From Sedimentisphaerales bacterium (lineage in GTDB: Bacteria > Planctomycetota > Phycisphaerae > Sedimentisphaerales > Anaerobacaceae), in assembly GCA_030630905.1 (NCBI GenBank), contig DAOVMB010000020.1, positions 1-13,748 of the forward strand: a stretch of DNA of 13,748 nt, in the 5' to 3' direction. Position 1 is the stretch's first letter. Every line of letters starts with the position of its first letter. A program made the translations under genes and the position numbers. Of this stretch, positions 1 through 5,946 are shown piece after piece. The notes below the pieces were generated by a model, which was given only the letters and a program-made list of their open reading frames with translations, was not told the DNA's origin and made no database searches.

Positions 1-205
1 CAAAGCTGTCATACGGAGCGGGTACAAAGAGATTCGCAAACATCCTGCAATGGTGACCCGCCACATGCTCTGCCGAAGATATTGTCTTGAATAGATTATT
101 CACCAAGCCCTAAGTATCTATGTGAAAGGATATTAGGAGGATTTTGGTGGTTTAGGGCGGCGAAAAAACAAAGCCAATCAAAGCCAATCGCCGGGCTTTG
201 GCCGG

Positions 206-237
206 AAATCCTAAACTCTAAGTTCTAAATCCTAAAC
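206..237. repeat. Direct repeat AAATCCTAAAC, two copies 21 bp apart
   Basis: An 11-nt word (AAATCCTAAAC) occurs perfectly at 206-216 and again at 227-237, joined by TCTAAGTTCT, so the stretch reads as a chain of CTAA-containing units with a period near 7. A further near-tandem duplication of AAAGCCAATC lies just upstream (170-189). The style resembles the TAAA-rich repeats that bound the four-helix-bundle element later in the window. Whether it is a related relic is inference only. Confidence 0.45.
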
Positions 238-367
238 AATTAGGAAGGGAGCCACATGATAGAGCCCGAAGGCACGGATCATCTGGGAGATTGCTGAAAA
301 ACCTCGTTTTAGTGGCCGGTCGATGGCGCAGATGCTGGATTTTCGTGCCGGCTTTGGTTATGGATTA

Positions 368-423
368 GGGCTTTTAAAAAGCCCCTGTTTCATGGAGGAG
401 AGGGACTGTTAAAACAGGGGCTT
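368..423 (-). terminator. Minus-strand terminator-like hairpin with a competing alternative hairpin
   Basis: A perfect 12-bp inverted repeat (379-390 with 412-423, AAGCCCCTGTTT/AAACAGGGGCTT) encloses a 21-nt loop. Read on the minus strand, the second arm ends directly in a run of five T, which is the form of an intrinsic terminator. The left arm is also shared by a second near-perfect palindrome, 368-375 with 377-384 (GGGCTTTT/AAAAGCCC, one base apart). The two structures therefore exclude each other. No minus-strand gene ends close by within the window, so the terminator may serve a lost gene or be part of a regulatory leader. Confidence 0.4.
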
Positions 424-554
424 GAGCGATAGTGCATACTCAATACACTATACTGCCTCCTTCCATGGAGAACTAATCGGTAAATTCTATTGTTAAGTGC
501 CATTATGAATGCTATATGTAACGATTTTTCTGTTTATAACGAATTTTTGTGTAT

Positions 555-568
555 TTTTACCGGTAAAA
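555..568. promoter_or_regulatory. Perfect 14-bp palindrome, possible operator
   Basis: TTTTACCGGTAAAA is its own reverse complement over all 14 bases, with no spacer. A related half-site (CGGTAAA) occurs about 80 bases upstream near 478. Such perfect palindromes in AT-rich upstream DNA are typical of dimeric repressor sites. It lies about 125 bp upstream of the extended -10 element that probably drives the gene at 790. No regulator can be assigned. Confidence 0.35.
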
Positions 569-579
569 CAGCTCACAGG

Positions 580-588
580 TGTGGATAA
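580..588 (-). promoter_or_regulatory. Consensus DnaA box
   Basis: The 9-mer TGTGGATAA is the exact reverse complement of the classical DnaA box TTATCCACA and sits in AT-rich DNA 11 bp after a perfect palindrome. I did not find additional good boxes nearby, so this is not evidence of a replication origin. It could be a lone DnaA regulatory site or chance. Confidence 0.3.
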
Positions 589-612
589 TTGCTATTAAAC
601 AGGTTTAATTCC

Positions 613-645
613 GGCGGTTTTATATGAATATCATGGCGGTATATG
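613..645. repeat. Direct repeat GGCGGT…ATATG spaced by two helical turns
   Basis: GGCGGT followed by ATATG occurs at 613-626 (with three extra T) and at 635-645, 22 bp start to start, which puts both copies on nearly the same face of the helix. The pair lies 50-80 bp upstream of the extended -10 motif at 693-701. That is a plausible position for an activator, but no protein can be named. Confidence 0.25.
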
Positions 646-692
646 TCGATTAGACAATGTACTAAAAAGACCGACTCTGGGACAGCCAAATA

Positions 693-701
693 TGATATAA
701 T
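693..701 (+). promoter_or_regulatory. Extended -10 promoter for the gene at 790
   Basis: TGATATAAT matches the extended -10 consensus TGnTATAAT at every defined base. No good -35 box is visible 17 bp upstream, which is tolerated by extended -10 promoters. Transcription would start near 708 and give an untranslated leader of about 80 nt before the ATG at 790. Confidence 0.5.
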
Positions 702-789
702 GTGTCATATATCGTCCAAATAACAGAATATATAAGAATACTGTTGTCTCGCCTGCGGTTGGCCTGAGATTCAGAGGTGAAAAGAAGAG

Positions 790-1683
790 ATGATTGTAAT
801 CAGTTTTGTGGACAGACTTAATCAATCAATTTCATGGTTATCCGAACGCCAATGGGCGGAATGGGAGATAATAACGACAGCCGTAATAGCTTTGTTTGTG
901 CTGTTATGGATCATAAAATGGCAGCGAAAACGAGCGATCCGAAACGTATATGAAAATCAATTACTGGAAAGCTCGCCCGTTATCGGAATGAATTTAGGCG
1001 CCCATAAACGAAGCCACCATGTAATCGAGAATTTGAAAAAAGGCCGATTGGCTGCCGTTCAGAAAAGACACCCAAAGCAACAGAAGTCGACAAAACAAAC
1101 GGAACCGTCAGAGAAGTTGCATGAGCAAATAAAACAACTCCAATACGAAATCATCAAACGCAAGCAAATCGAGGTACGTCTTGAGCAGCGGGTCGCCAAT
1201 TTGACGGCTGCCAGCGAAAAACTCCAGCGTGAACTTGCCGAAAATAAGCAGGCCGAGCAACATCCCGAGGAGCAGACTGTCGAGGAGCCGGCCGCCAACG
1301 AACAACTCCAGCCCGAAGTCCCTGGGAGCAAACAAGCCGAGCAGCAGGTTGCTCAGGAGCCGGCGACCGACGAAAAACAGCAGCCCGAAATTCCTGAAAG
1401 CGAGCAGGCCGGGCAAGACATTGAGGAGCAGACTGACGGGATTCCGGCTGCCGACAAACCGAGTGAAAGAGAACCTGCGAGAAGAAGTAAAACATATGAG
1501 GACCACCACCGGGTTGTAGATGGCGTAAAGCAGAAGCTATGCCGAAAATGCAAAGAATGGAAACCGGAGAGCGGATTCCACAAAAACGCATCGAGTAAAG
1601 ATGGTCTGGCGGGATCGTGCAAAACATGTAAGGCCGAGGCTGCAAGAGAGTATCGTAAACGGCGTAAAGCCGCTAAGGATTGA
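790..1683 (+). CDS. Membrane-anchored coiled-coil protein with degenerate repeats and C-terminal zinc ribbon
   Basis: I do not recognise this 297-residue protein as a whole. It has a short N-terminus and one hydrophobic helix at about residues 27-44 followed by basic residues (KWQRKR), suggesting a cytoplasmic body anchored to the membrane. Residues about 108-160 are a charged coiled coil resembling the linker of sensor histidine kinases (compare EQRVANLTAASEKLQREL). This runs into three decaying copies of a 24-28-residue Q/E/P-rich unit (143-222). The C-terminus has two CxxC pairs (Cys251/254 and Cys277/280) around KPESGFHKN, the zinc-ribbon type seen next to HNH nucleases, then a very basic tail (EYRKRRKAAK) that could bind nucleic acid. 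There is no kinase, PAS or HNH catalytic domain. A GAGG-type Shine-Dalgarno lies upstream of the ATG. The coding call is confident; the function is unknown. Confidence 0.75.
   Translation: MIVISFVDRLNQSISWLSERQWAEWEIITTAVIALFVLLWIIKWQRKRAIRNVYENQLLESSPVIGMNLGAHKRSHHVIENLKKGRLAAVQKRHPKQQKSTKQTEPSEKLHEQIKQLQYEIIKRKQIEVRLEQRVANLTAASEKLQRELAENKQAEQHPEEQTVEEPAANEQLQPEVPGSKQAEQQVAQEPATDEKQQPEIPESEQAGQDIEEQTDGIPAADKPSEREPARRSKTYEDHHRVVDGVKQKLCRKCKEWKPESGFHKNASSKDGLAGSCKTCKAEAAREYRKRRKAAKD
1216..1455 (+). repeat. Three degenerate in-frame repeats within the coiled-coil protein
   Basis: Residues 143-170, 171-194 and 195-222 align as three copies of a unit beginning E-(K/Q)-x-Q-x-E and containing an (E/K)QA(E/G)Q core, then a Q/E-rich stretch and a P-A-(A/T)-(N/D) end. 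The first copy still looks like a signalling-helix linker. Copies two and three have gained prolines (QPEVPGS, QPEIPES), which should break the helix. The pattern indicates unequal duplication followed by drift towards a flexible spacer. Confidence 0.6.
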
Positions 1684-1690
1684 CCGGCAC

Positions 1691-1894
1691 TTATGTGCTG
1701 TAGTCCGGATTCAATATGTTACTTCCGGACCAGGCGAGCTTCGGTCCGCCCTCGTACCATTTCTTCATCAATCCGGTTTCTGAGAACATGCCGTCACGGA
1801 CCGGCCCGCGAAAGCGCGGACAATCCTCGCCGTGGAAGATGACTGCCAAAACGATCATTAAAGGAAACGTTGATAAACATACAATTCGCTTCAG
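1691..1894 (-). pseudogene. Truncated N-terminus of a secreted PQQ-like beta-propeller protein
   Basis: Reading the minus strand from 1894 gives 67 codons ending in TAA. After a hydrophobic leader (PLMIVLAVIF, about residues 11-20) comes the hallmark entry of planctomycete-type PQQ-like/BamB-like secreted propellers: CPRFRGPVRDG, then ETGLMKKW and EGGPKLAW, ending at NPDYST. Full-length members run several hundred residues; here the frame stops exactly where the first blade should begin. No ATG exists at the expected start. The codon there is CTG, preceded by a good GGGAG motif 7 nt upstream, so the original start may have mutated. The gene end is 7 bp from the convergent gene end at 1683, marking a recombination junction. 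The family call is from remembered motif similarity. Confidence 0.6.
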
Positions 1895-1999
1895 AGTTCA
1901 ACTCCCTTCAATCAAACATTGAAAGCACAGGCAAAGGGTAATTCCTAATATTGAGAATCTTGTTTTTTTAATATTAACCGCAATTATTAGAAGTTATGT

Positions 2000-2028
2000 T
2001 TGAAAATATTAAGCATATCTATTATAAA
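2000..2028 (+). promoter_or_regulatory. Sigma70-type promoter of the rnf operon
   Basis: TTGAAA (2000-2005) and TATAAA (2023-2028) are separated by exactly 17 bp, each one mismatch from consensus. Transcription would start near 2035, about 25 nt before the ATG at 2060. The genes that follow are co-directional up to rnfB, so this is the likely operon promoter. The rest of 1895-2059 is AT-rich with nothing else recognised. Confidence 0.6.
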
Positions 2029-2059
2029 TCCCCTTTGTTCTTTATGGTAACGAACAACT

Positions 2060-2335
2060 ATGGCATCACAAAGATTCTGTCAGGATTGTATTCAGAAGCA
2101 CGACTGCCAAGGGCTTTATAAGCAGTTGGGGGATTCTCCATGCGAATCTGTCACACTTAAGGTTATTCGTGCTTTCTTGCTGCCGCTTATTGTTTTTATT
2201 GTTTCTTTGGCAGTTTCTGAAAGAGTGCTCGCCAGAGCAATAAGCGTCGAAGAAGTACAGATAGCCCTCAGCTTCCTGTTGGCTTTACCGGCGACTTTCG
2301 TATGCGTATTAATTACAAGAGTCATAAACAAATAA
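2060..2335 (+). CDS. Small four-cysteine protein with two membrane helices, first gene of the rnf unit
   Basis: The 91-residue product starts with a soluble cysteine cluster (Cys7, 10, 16, 28; spacing C-x2-C-x5-C-x11-C). Two hydrophobic helices follow at about residues 38-55 and 66-88, joined by a polar loop with RAISVEEVQ. I cannot name a family with certainty. An N-terminal cysteine cluster followed by two helices recalls RseC, whose genes are found in many Rnf/SoxR-reducing loci, but this protein is shorter than the usual RseC of about 150 residues. The cysteines could hold an iron-sulfur cluster or zinc. The gene lies between the operon promoter and rnfC, 34 bp upstream, so co-expression with Rnf is likely. 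The Shine-Dalgarno is poor. The gene is probably real and possibly an Rnf accessory or assembly factor. Confidence 0.65.
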   Translation: MASQRFCQDCIQKHDCQGLYKQLGDSPCESVTLKVIRAFLLPLIVFIVSLAVSERVLARAISVEEVQIALSFLLALPATFVCVLITRVINK

Positions 2336-2369
2336 CCTGGTTTAGATAAATAATTCAAGCTTCAAGAGT

Positions 2370-3743
2370 ATGAACGTTAGTTCGAGAGGTAGATTTACAT
2401 TTAGCGGGGGAGTACACCCTCCGGAAAACAAGAGCCTGACTTGTGAAAGCCAGATACAGCCGGGGCCTGAAGTTAAGCAGGTTGCGGTAATGCTTAGCCA
2501 GCATATTGGCGCTGTCTGCCGACCGTTAATTAGAAAGGGAGATGCCGTCCAGGCAGGTCAGAAAATCGGCGATTCCGATGCATTTGTTTCTGCACCTGTT
2601 CATTCTCCTATAAATGGAAAAGTTAAAGAAATCGCTTTGCGATCTCATGCCGTGTTGGGTCGAAGCCTGGCGATAGTCATAGAGACCGACGATGAAGGTC
2701 CGGCGAAGCGGCCGTCTTTTCAGGTCCCCGCTGATTTCGATGTGAGCAAGTACTCTGCCGAGCAGATATGCGAGGTCGTGCGCAAGGGCGGACTTGTCGG
2801 CATGGGTGGGGCGGGTTTCCCAACAAGGGTAAAAATAGAGCAGGATCCGCGAATACCCAAAGATGCCCTGATTATAAATGGTTGTGAGTGCGAGCCGTAT
2901 ATTACCTGCGATTATCGTATTATGCTCGAATGGACGAGCCAGATTATTGCCGGTATAAAACTTGCCGGAAAAGCATCAGGTTGTTCGAAGGTCTTTATCG
3001 GTATTGAGGATAATAAACCGCAGGCAATAGAGATTATGAGCGCAGCGCTGAGAGATTCCGGGGACGCTGACGGGATAATAGCCGTTCCGGTGAAAACGAA
3101 ATATCCTCAGGGCGGAGAAAGGCAGCTCATTAAAGCGATTCTAAAGAAGAATGTTCCCCCCGGTGGTATTCCACCTATGATCGGTGTAGTAGTGCTTAAC
3201 GTCGCCACAACTGCGGCAATTGCGGAGGCGGTCGTTTCTAATTTGCCTCTAACTCACAGGGTTGTAAGCGTTACGGGAGAGGCAATCGCCAAGCCCGGCA
3301 ACTACTATGTTCCTATAGGAACCTCGGTCGAAGATTTATTGGAATTTTGCGGATTGGCGCCCCAAAAATCTGCAAAGGTCATTCTCGGTGGACCGATGAT
3401 GGGAATAGCAATCGCCGATCTGAAAACACCGATTACAAAAACAACGAACGCTGTCACCGTATTAATGAAAGAGCAAATCGGGAGCGCTAAATTCGCCAGG
3501 CGCCAGACTCCTTGTATTCGTTGCGGTAGGTGCCTGCAGGCATGCCCCGAGAATTTGAATCCGACGAAGATAGCGCACGCCGTCAAGAATAATCTCCTGG
3601 ACGTAGCTGAACGTTATAATATCGGTACATGTATCGAGTGTGGCTGTTGCAGTTACGTCTGCCCGGCCAATATAGAAGTAACGGGATACATCAAAACAGG
3701 TAAAATTTTTCTGGCCAGACAAAAACAGAAGATGCCGCGGTAG
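2370..3743 (+). CDS. rnfC: Rnf complex subunit RnfC (NADH-binding, FMN and two 4Fe-4S clusters)
   Basis: RnfC is the peripheral subunit through which Rnf exchanges electrons with NAD(H). The 457-residue protein opens with the family's barrel-sandwich domain (GGVHPPENK at 13-21; APVHSPINGKV at 75-85). The NADH/FMN fold follows, with GLVGMGGAGFPT at 141-152, NGCECEPYITCDYR at 170-183 and YPQGGERQ at 245-252. A SLBB-like region comes next (about 296-340). Two ferredoxin-type 4Fe-4S motifs close the protein: Cys382/385/388/392 and Cys421/424/427/431. The length is typical of the compact RnfC found in acetogens and planctomycetes and lacks the long repetitive tail of the E. coli homologue RsxC. 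The start at 2370 fits the family N-terminus, although the Shine-Dalgarno (AAGAG) is weak. Confidence 0.96.
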   Translation: MNVSSRGRFTFSGGVHPPENKSLTCESQIQPGPEVKQVAVMLSQHIGAVCRPLIRKGDAVQAGQKIGDSDAFVSAPVHSPINGKVKEIALRSHAVLGRSLAIVIETDDEGPAKRPSFQVPADFDVSKYSAEQICEVVRKGGLVGMGGAGFPTRVKIEQDPRIPKDALIINGCECEPYITCDYRIMLEWTSQIIAGIKLAGKASGCSKVFIGIEDNKPQAIEIMSAALRDSGDADGIIAVPVKTKYPQGGERQLIKAILKKNVPPGGIPPMIGVVVLNVATTAAIAEAVVSNLPLTHRVVSVTGEAIAKPGNYYVPIGTSVEDLLEFCGLAPQKSAKVILGGPMMGIAIADLKTPITKTTNAVTVLMKEQIGSAKFARRQTPCIRCGRCLQACPENLNPTKIAHAVKNNLLDVAERYNIGTCIECGCCSYVCPANIEVTGYIKTGKIFLARQKQKMPR

Positions 3744-3813
3744 TTTTTTATTTCAAGGATTGCGGTATAGACCTCAAGGATAAAAATATGGTCTTACGAC
3801 AGGGAAGCTTGGA

Positions 3814-4827
3814 ATGCTAAGGGATATAAGAGTTTCGTGTGCGCCGCATATCAGCGAGCAATTTTCGACGAGGAGCGTCATGATCGATGTTATCATCGGT
3901 TTGGCTCCCGCGATGGCGGCGGCGGGGTATTACTTTCGTATGCACGCACTTATTCTTATTGCGGCTTGTGTTATTTCATGTGTTGCCGCCGAATGGCTCT
4001 GTAATCTGATTCGCAAAAAACCGAATTCTCTCGATGACTTCAGTGCCGTTGTAACCGGCATTATCCTTGCCTTGTCGCTTCCGCCGAGCCTTCCTGTTTG
4101 GGCGGCGATAATCGGCAGTTTTTTTTCCATCACAATCGGCAAAATGGTTTTTGGTGGACTCGGCTCCAATATCTTCAATCCTGCGATGGTCGGCCGAACA
4201 TTTCTTACGGTCTCGTTTGGCGTTTTAATGACAAGCTGGACAGTACCGGCAAGTATTGATCCGGCCATGCCTGCGGTTGCTCAGGAAAATATACTCGATA
4301 CGAGAACCCAGGCAACGCCTTTGGCATGGAGCAAGCTGGCCATTAAAAATGAACTTGGAGCGGATATCTATAGTGAAAAGCAATTCAAGGCAACATTCAC
4401 GGGCGAGGTAGGTGGATGCCTGGGTGAGACAAGCGTTATTGCTCTTTTAATCGGGGGGCTTTATCTATTGATAAGGCGAACGATTAATTTTCACATCCCG
4501 TTGGCTGTTTTGTCCGCTACTTTTGTCTTTGCCGGGATTGCTTATCTGATCGACTCCTTTGCCTATGTCCAGCCGTTCTTCCATCTGACGAGCGGCGGAT
4601 TGTTATTGTGTGCCTTTTTTATTGCTACCGATCCGGTGACCGCTCCCTTGACACGCAAGGGAATGTGGGTTTTCGGTATCGGGGTAGGAGTAATTACGAT
4701 GCTGATAAGAATTGTCGGAGAATATCCGGAAGGCGTGATGTTTTCCGTTCTTTTGATGAATGCTTTGACGCCTCTGATAGACAGATTCTTCAAGCGGATT
4801 CCGGCTGGAGGTAGTCCGAGTATTTAG
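3814..4827 (+). CDS. rnfD: Rnf complex subunit RnfD (membrane flavoprotein)
   Basis: RnfD is an integral membrane subunit of the NqrB/RnfD family carrying covalently bound FMN. The 337-residue sequence has about nine to ten hydrophobic segments and the family signatures: SLDDFSAVVTGIILALSLPP (72-91), FGGLGSNIFNPAMVGR (113-128), IATDPVTAP (270-278) and EYPEGVMFSVLLMNALTPLID (303-323). The predicted FMN-ester threonine is Thr168 in TQATPLA, attached by ApbE. ApbE is encoded downstream at 8862-9908. A GGGAAG Shine-Dalgarno precedes the ATG, 70 bp after rnfC. The repeat-bounded four-helix-bundle element begins immediately after the stop codon. Confidence 0.95.
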   Translation: MLRDIRVSCAPHISEQFSTRSVMIDVIIGLAPAMAAAGYYFRMHALILIAACVISCVAAEWLCNLIRKKPNSLDDFSAVVTGIILALSLPPSLPVWAAIIGSFFSITIGKMVFGGLGSNIFNPAMVGRTFLTVSFGVLMTSWTVPASIDPAMPAVAQENILDTRTQATPLAWSKLAIKNELGADIYSEKQFKATFTGEVGGCLGETSVIALLIGGLYLLIRRTINFHIPLAVLSATFVFAGIAYLIDSFAYVQPFFHLTSGGLLLCAFFIATDPVTAPLTRKGMWVFGIGVGVITMLIRIVGEYPEGVMFSVLLMNALTPLIDRFFKRIPAGGSPSI

Positions 4828-4873
4828 AAGTGTGCCTAAAGTGAGCTAAAGTGCCTAAAGTGAGGTAAAGTTG
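4828..4873 (+). repeat. Left terminal repeat of the four-helix-bundle element
   Basis: The repeat contains units GTGCCTAAA, GTGAGCTAAA, GTGCCTAAA and GTGAGGTAAA followed by GTTG. The last unit contributes GAGGT at 4862-4866, correctly placed (6 nt) as the Shine-Dalgarno for the GTG start at 4873. The repeat is complementary to 5257-5288, with about one bulge per 16 bases in the inner half. Confidence 0.75.
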
Positions 4874-5223
4874 TGGACAATAAAGAATTCGCCAAACAAC
4901 TTGAGAAGCGCACGCGAGAATTTGCTGTGCGCATAATCCGTTTGTCGAGTAAATTGCCCAATACGCCAGAAGCAAGGGTCATAAGGTCACAGATGTCAAA
5001 ATCTGGAACATCCGTTGGAGCAAATTATCGTGAAGCAAATCGAGCGAGAAGTAAGGCAGACTTCAAAAACAAGATCAAAATATGTGAGAGTGAAGCCAGT
5101 GAAACACAATACTGGTTGGAAATAATCGTCAATGTGAAATGGTTTTCTTGGGCCAAAGTAAAGTGGGAATACGAAGAATGTGGTGAGTTGCTTGGAATTT
5201 TTACATCCGCTGCAAACAAATAG
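4873..5223 (+). CDS. Four-helix-bundle protein, 23S rRNA intervening-sequence (S23) family
   Basis: The 116-residue product has the family core, with TPEARVIRSQMSKSGTSVGA at about 36-55, the highly conserved NYREANRARSKADF at 56-69 and KICESEASETQYWLEII just after. It is predicted to be an all-helical bundle that forms an oligomer, as in IVS-encoded S23 proteins and the related Avd proteins of diversity-generating retroelements. No enzymatic motif is present. The GTG start is chosen because GAGGT lies 6 nt upstream inside the terminal repeat and the N-terminus fits the family. The gene interrupts an otherwise tight rnf operon in the same orientation, so it would be co-transcribed. No reverse transcriptase or variable repeat is visible, so this is not a DGR. 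The molecular role is unknown. Confidence 0.9.
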   Translation: MDNKEFAKQLEKRTREFAVRIIRLSSKLPNTPEARVIRSQMSKSGTSVGANYREANRARSKADFKNKIKICESEASETQYWLEIIVNVKWFSWAKVKWEYEECGELLGIFTSAANK

Positions 5224-5256
5224 ACTCTAATGCTGGGAATTGTATGTCGATTTCTA

Positions 5257-5290
5257 CAACTTTAGTCACTTTACACTTTAGACACTTTCG
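5257..5290 (+). repeat. Right terminal repeat of the four-helix-bundle element
   Basis: The sequence is made of CACTTTA/ACTTTAG words and is the inverted counterpart of 4828-4873. The tract 5258-5281 is identical over 24 bp to 7226-7249 between rnfA and rnfB. It lies 34 nt after the four-helix-bundle stop codon and 36 nt before rnfG. Confidence 0.75.
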
Positions 5291-5325
5291 TGTCTTTGTG
5301 TCTTAGTGGCAAAAAGGATTCTTAA

Positions 5326-5946
5326 GTGAATAAAATAAAGAACTTCATTCAACAGAGTTGGCTACTGATTGTAGCGTCGTTTTGTTTCGGACTGCTGATT
5401 GCGGTAACCAACGCCGCCTTGTCGCCGAGAATCAGGCAGAATGAAATCAATAAGCGCAACCGCCTGGTCTCTGCGCTGCTGCCGGAAGCCAAGGATTTTA
5501 TCCTCCTGGACGAACAGATCGAGATTCAATCGCTCCAGGGCAAGAAAAATATTGAAATTTACAGGGCTGTGTCAGAGGCGGATGAATGTGTCGGCTGGAG
5601 TTTTGAGGCCGCCGGATCGGGTTTCGCCGACAAGATTAGACTGGTTGTTGCCCTCGATAAGAATTTTGAAAAGATTGCCGGTTTCGATGTGCTCTCAAGC
5701 AATGAAACCCCCGGCTTCGGAGACCAGATAAAATACGATTACTACCGGGACCAGTTCAAGGGCGCTCCGGCTGGAGAGCTCAAGCTTGTAACCATCGGCG
5801 AGCGTGACAAAATCGACTCTGAAATCGTTGTCATAAGCGGCGCCACGATAAGCAGCGAGGCGGTCGTCGAGATACTGAATAATTCCATAACGCAGGTTAA
5901 AGAGCAAATGCGGAAGAAAGGAATAATCGGTAATGACAAACAGTAA
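5326..5946 (+). CDS. rnfG: Rnf complex subunit RnfG (periplasmic-side flavoprotein)
   Basis: RnfG is anchored by one N-terminal helix (about residues 12-31, WLLIVASFCFGLLIAVTNAA) with an FMN-binding domain outside the membrane. The family signatures are visible: GFADKIRLVVALD (99-111), SNETPGFGDQI (125-135) and the FMN attachment motif SGATISSEAVVE (171-182), with Thr174 as the predicted flavin-ester residue modified by ApbE. The length of 206 residues is normal. The start is a GTG supported by AAGGA 7 nt upstream. The end overlaps rnfE by 14 nt, suggesting translational coupling. The four-helix-bundle element ends 35 bp upstream, so rnfG translation does not depend on it. Confidence 0.95.
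   Translation: MNKIKNFIQQSWLLIVASFCFGLLIAVTNAALSPRIRQNEINKRNRLVSALLPEAKDFILLDEQIEIQSLQGKKNIEIYRAVSEADECVGWSFEAAGSGFADKIRLVVALDKNFEKIAGFDVLSSNETPGFGDQIKYDYYRDQFKGAPAGELKLVTIGERDKIDSEIVVISGATISSEAVVEILNNSITQVKEQMRKKGIIGNDKQ

Larger units (their letters stand above)
1..692. other. Intergenic/relic region without a recognisable gene
   Basis: No convincing gene is visible here on either strand. The first 94 bases hold an open frame without a start (2-94, + strand, 30 codons to a TAG) that could be the tail of a gene outside the window, but I do not recognise its product. A second open stretch (263-412, + strand) lacks a start, runs through a hairpin, and is also unrecognised. The region contains short direct repeats (170-189, 206-237), competing inverted repeats (368-423), a 14-bp palindrome (555-568), a DnaA-box 9-mer (580-588) and a spaced direct repeat (613-645), each listed separately where supported. 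From about 480 onward the sequence is visibly AT-rich. Confidence 0.5.
4828..5290 (+). mobile_element. Repeat-bounded four-helix-bundle (IVS-like) element inside the rnf operon
   Basis: A 463-bp unit separates rnfD from rnfG and contains a single small gene framed by inverted repeats. The left end (4828-4873) is a chain of GTGnnnTAAA units, including a 19-bp tandem duplication with one mismatch (4832-4850 and 4851-4869). The right end (5257-5290) read in reverse complement shows the same words and ends in the same AAAGTTG next to the gene. The left end abuts the rnfD stop codon. A shorter element with the same ends lies between rnfA and rnfB. The gene family is known from intervening sequences in 23S rRNA; here the unit sits in a protein operon. 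Mobility is inference: no transposase is encoded and no clear target duplication was found. Confidence 0.6.

Noticed and set aside
2..94. A 30-codon open tail at the left edge of the window
   Set aside because: It has no start within the window and no recognisable motif; it could be the end of a gene outside but cannot be supported.
263..412. A 49-codon open stretch on the plus strand
   Set aside because: It has no usable start, no recognised similarity, and its end lies inside the hairpin arms; it is likely chance or relic.
580..588. A replication origin
   Set aside because: Only one good DnaA box was found and there is no dnaA, dnaN, rep or parAB gene in the window.
1059..1645. Several open frames on both strands within the coiled-coil gene
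   Set aside because: They are shadows of the repetitive Q/E-rich coding sequence. The 790-1683 frame alone has a ribosome site, a membrane helix and a zinc ribbon.
4828..5290. A diversity-generating retroelement (Avd-like protein)
   Set aside because: Four-helix-bundle proteins include Avd, but there is no reverse transcriptase, template repeat or variable repeat in the window.
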